Of a stretch of 64,000 nucleotides of DNA, positions 62,464 through 64,000 are shown piece by piece (positions within the stretch are counted from its first letter, which is position 1; the number at the start of each line of letters is the position of its first letter). Position numbers and translations under genes: made by a program. Where the stretch lies: positions 124,001-188,000 of the forward strand of contig NZ_JAKGAO010000013.1 in NCBI RefSeq assembly GCF_021532315.1, given 5' to 3'. Origin of the DNA: Paenibacillus tarimensis (GTDB taxonomy: Bacteria; Bacillota; Bacilli; Paenibacillales; Paenibacillaceae). The notes under the pieces are model-generated. The model was not told the DNA's origin. It did not search any database and was given only the letters and a program-made list of their open reading frames with translations.

Positions 62464-62588
62464 TGCCCTCATCCTCCGATATACCCAAGACCTGCGTATT
62501 AATTATTATTGGCAGCCTGCAGCCGATACCATTGAAATAGGTTGATAGGTGGTAGATAATAGAAGTTAAAAACGACAGGAGATTCAGT

Positions 62589-64000
62589 ATGAAGTTGTTG
62601 AGAGCTGAAGATGAGCTTCAACTTTACAAGACTGCCTTCCAGCAGGATTGGACAGGTAAAGCCATCATTGATCTGAACGGCCGCTGGCTGATGGTCAATC
62701 CTTCCTTTGTATCCCTGACCGGGTGCAATCTGGATGATTTATACCAGTCGGACTTTTTTGCTGTCTTCCCGGCCCGGTTCCATCACCTTCTCCGGCCAGG
62801 ACCTTCGGATAACCATTGGAGTGAGCACAAAGACCTATACACTTCTCCCTCCGGTTTCGTAAAGCAGCTTTCGGTCCGTGTTCGCAGGAGTCTCGGCGGC
62901 AGCGGTTCACCTTATTCGCTCGTCCAATTAGTTGAACATACCATGCTCCCTCCCCCGAATAGAGACCAGCAGAGAATTGCCATGCAGGCCCAAATCCTGT
63001 CCGCTGTCCAAGAAGGCGTATACGCTTACCATCAAGAGGAAGACCTTATGGTCTGGAACGAAGCGGCGGAGCTCCTGACCGGATACACGGCTGAGACCAT
63101 CCGATCCAATGGGTTCCATGCATGCATACACGCGGAGGGCCCTAACAGCCCGCCTGGACCCGAAGAGACATGCAGCGTTTGCCTGGCCATGAAGCTGGGG
63201 ATGAAGAGCGGCAATATGGCAGGGCACTTTCGAAGAGCCGACGGAACCACCTTCCCGGTGGAATACACAGCTGTACCCTTCAATGACAGCTGCAGGGCCG
63301 GCGGCATTCTAACCTTCCGGGATATGACCGAACAGCTTCAGTCGAAGGACCTCATTATACTGTCTGAGAAGCTCTCCATTGCCGGTCAGCTTGCTGCCGG
63401 TATAGCGCATGAGATACGAAACCCGCTAACTTCGCTGAAAGGCTTTTTAAGCCTGCTGCGGTCCGGCACATCTTCCAATTCTAAACGCGACAGCTACATT
63501 ACGATAATGAATGATGAGCTGAGCCGGATTGAACACATTTCCAACGAACTGCTCATGCTGGCTAAGCCGAGAAGTGTACAGTTCATCCGCAGCGGTATCT
63601 GTACATTAATCGACCAGGTGATTTCTCTGCTGCAGCCCCAGGCTGTCTTAAAGAATGTCGAGATCATCATTATGCCGAACCACGGCCCTTATCTCGTATA
63701 CTGCGACGAAAGCCAGATCAAGCAGGTGATCATCAATTTACTGAAGAATGCAATGGAATCCATGGCGGGAGGAGGGACAATTCGTATAACGCTTGAAGCA
63801 GATGATTACAGTGTATATATCAAAATCGCGGATGAAGGGACTGGAATCCCTGCGGACAAGCTGAATAAGCTTGGACAGCCCTTTTACTCTACCAAGGAGA
63901 AGGGGACGGGTCTTGGACTGATGGTAAGCTATAATATTATCGAGAATCACAATGGAAAAATCGAGGTTGAAAGTGAACCTGGCCGCGGTACGGTCTTCAC
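62589..64000 (+). CDS. PAS-PAS sensor histidine kinase, sporulation-kinase type (3' end outside window)
   Basis: At least 470 residues, no membrane segment. Two PAS domains (about 10-110: IIDLNGRWLMVNPSFVSLTG; about 130-250: WNEAAELLTGYTAE, with cysteines in ETCSVCL), HisKA with [15 protein letters not shown], and HATPase with NLLKNAMESM, DEGTGIPADKL and [14 protein letters not shown], cut off just before the end of the domain. The core matches KinA-like kinases that feed Spo0F. AGGAGA precedes the ATG by about nine bases. It follows the psp terminator, so it has its own promoter. No regulator is visible before the edge. Confidence 0.9.
   Translation, partial: MKLLRAEDELQLYKTAFQQDWTGKAIIDLNGRWLMVNPSFVSLTGCNLDDLYQSDFFAVFPARFHHLLRPGPSDNHWSEHKDLYTSPSGFVKQLSVRVRRSLGGSGSPYSLVQLVEHTMLPPPNRDQQRIAMQAQILSAVQEGVYAYHQEEDLMVWNEAAELLTGYTAETIRSNGFHACIHAEGPNSPPGPEETCSVCLAMKLGMKSGNMAGHFRRADGTTFPVEYTAVPFNDSCRAGGILTFRDMTEQLQSKDLIILSEKLSIAGQLAAGIAHEIRNPLTSLKGFLSLLRSGTSSNSKRDSYITIMNDELSRIEHISNELLMLAKPRSVQFIRSGICTLIDQVISLLQPQAVLKNVEIIIMPNHGPYLVYCDESQIKQVIINLLKNAMESMAGGGTIRITLEADDYSVYIKIADEGTGIPADKLNKLGQPFYSTKEKGTGLGLMVSYNIIENHNGKIEVESEPGRGTVF

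Overview
The window looks like a chromosomal segment of a spore-forming, facultatively anaerobic member of the Bacillales, most likely Paenibacillus or a close relative. The evidence is moderately GC-rich coding DNA, strong AAGGAGG ribosome sites, a Spo0E-type phosphatase, sporulation-kinase-type histidine kinases, Bacillus-type regulatory boxes (PerR, CsoR, TnrA/GlnR, cre, Spo0A) and a Fnr with the C-terminal cysteine cluster of Bacillus Fnr. I see no phage, insertion sequence or CRISPR array. The genus is an inference.

Layout. 1-8.4 kb: the start of an iron-type ABC ATPase behind a Fur box, csoR with its operator, galU, yjbQ, small unknown genes, dps behind a PerR box, an ABC-F ATPase, a lipoprotein and glycerate kinase. 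8.4-18 kb: an anaerobic block made of a GAF protein, a NarL-type response regulator and a PAS kinase on the minus strand, divergent from fnr, which is followed by adhE-pflB-pflA and a tiny coiled-coil ORF. 18-27.6 kb: HxlR regulator and KtrB, an MHYT sensor kinase, mscL, a decayed Nudix gene, Spo0E, tRNA-Thr, a UspA protein, and an MBOAT acyltransferase with a membrane-anchored partner. 27.6-38 kb: a LytS-like kinase, a TetR-ABC exporter operon, an orphan OmpR regulator, a DoxX-like membrane protein, and a PadR-DUF1700-DUF4097 operon. 38-56.4 kb: the scar of a deleted galactose (mgl) transport operon, an EAL protein, an acyltransferase, a DJ-1/PfpI protein, a CheB-CheR-PAS-kinase fusion, transporters, a PDZ/Lon-like protease, a diguanylate cyclase, a BCCT carrier and a glycerophosphodiesterase. 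56.4-64 kb: nasC and nasB (assimilatory nitrate reductase) behind a TnrA/GlnR box, pspC-pspA, and the start of another PAS sensor kinase.

How the parts work together. The clearest circuit is anaerobic. Three copies of a CAGGGAA-type dyad, 69-70 bp apart, lie between the GAF gene and fnr. The two outer copies are each centred at about -43.5 from a predicted promoter. A perfect Fnr box is centred at -41.5 of the predicted adhE promoter. This gives a testable cascade: two-component system to fnr to adhE-pflBA fermentation. A second theme is sporulation and c-di-GMP: several orphan kinases of the Spo0F-phosphorylating type, Spo0E, and Spo0A-box matches upstream of a kinase, spo0E, the MBOAT operon, the EAL gene and the GGDEF gene. 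Two gene-decay events (a Nudix gene and the mgl operon) are visible at base level.

All sites, spacings and homologies were read by eye; no database search or folding program was run.
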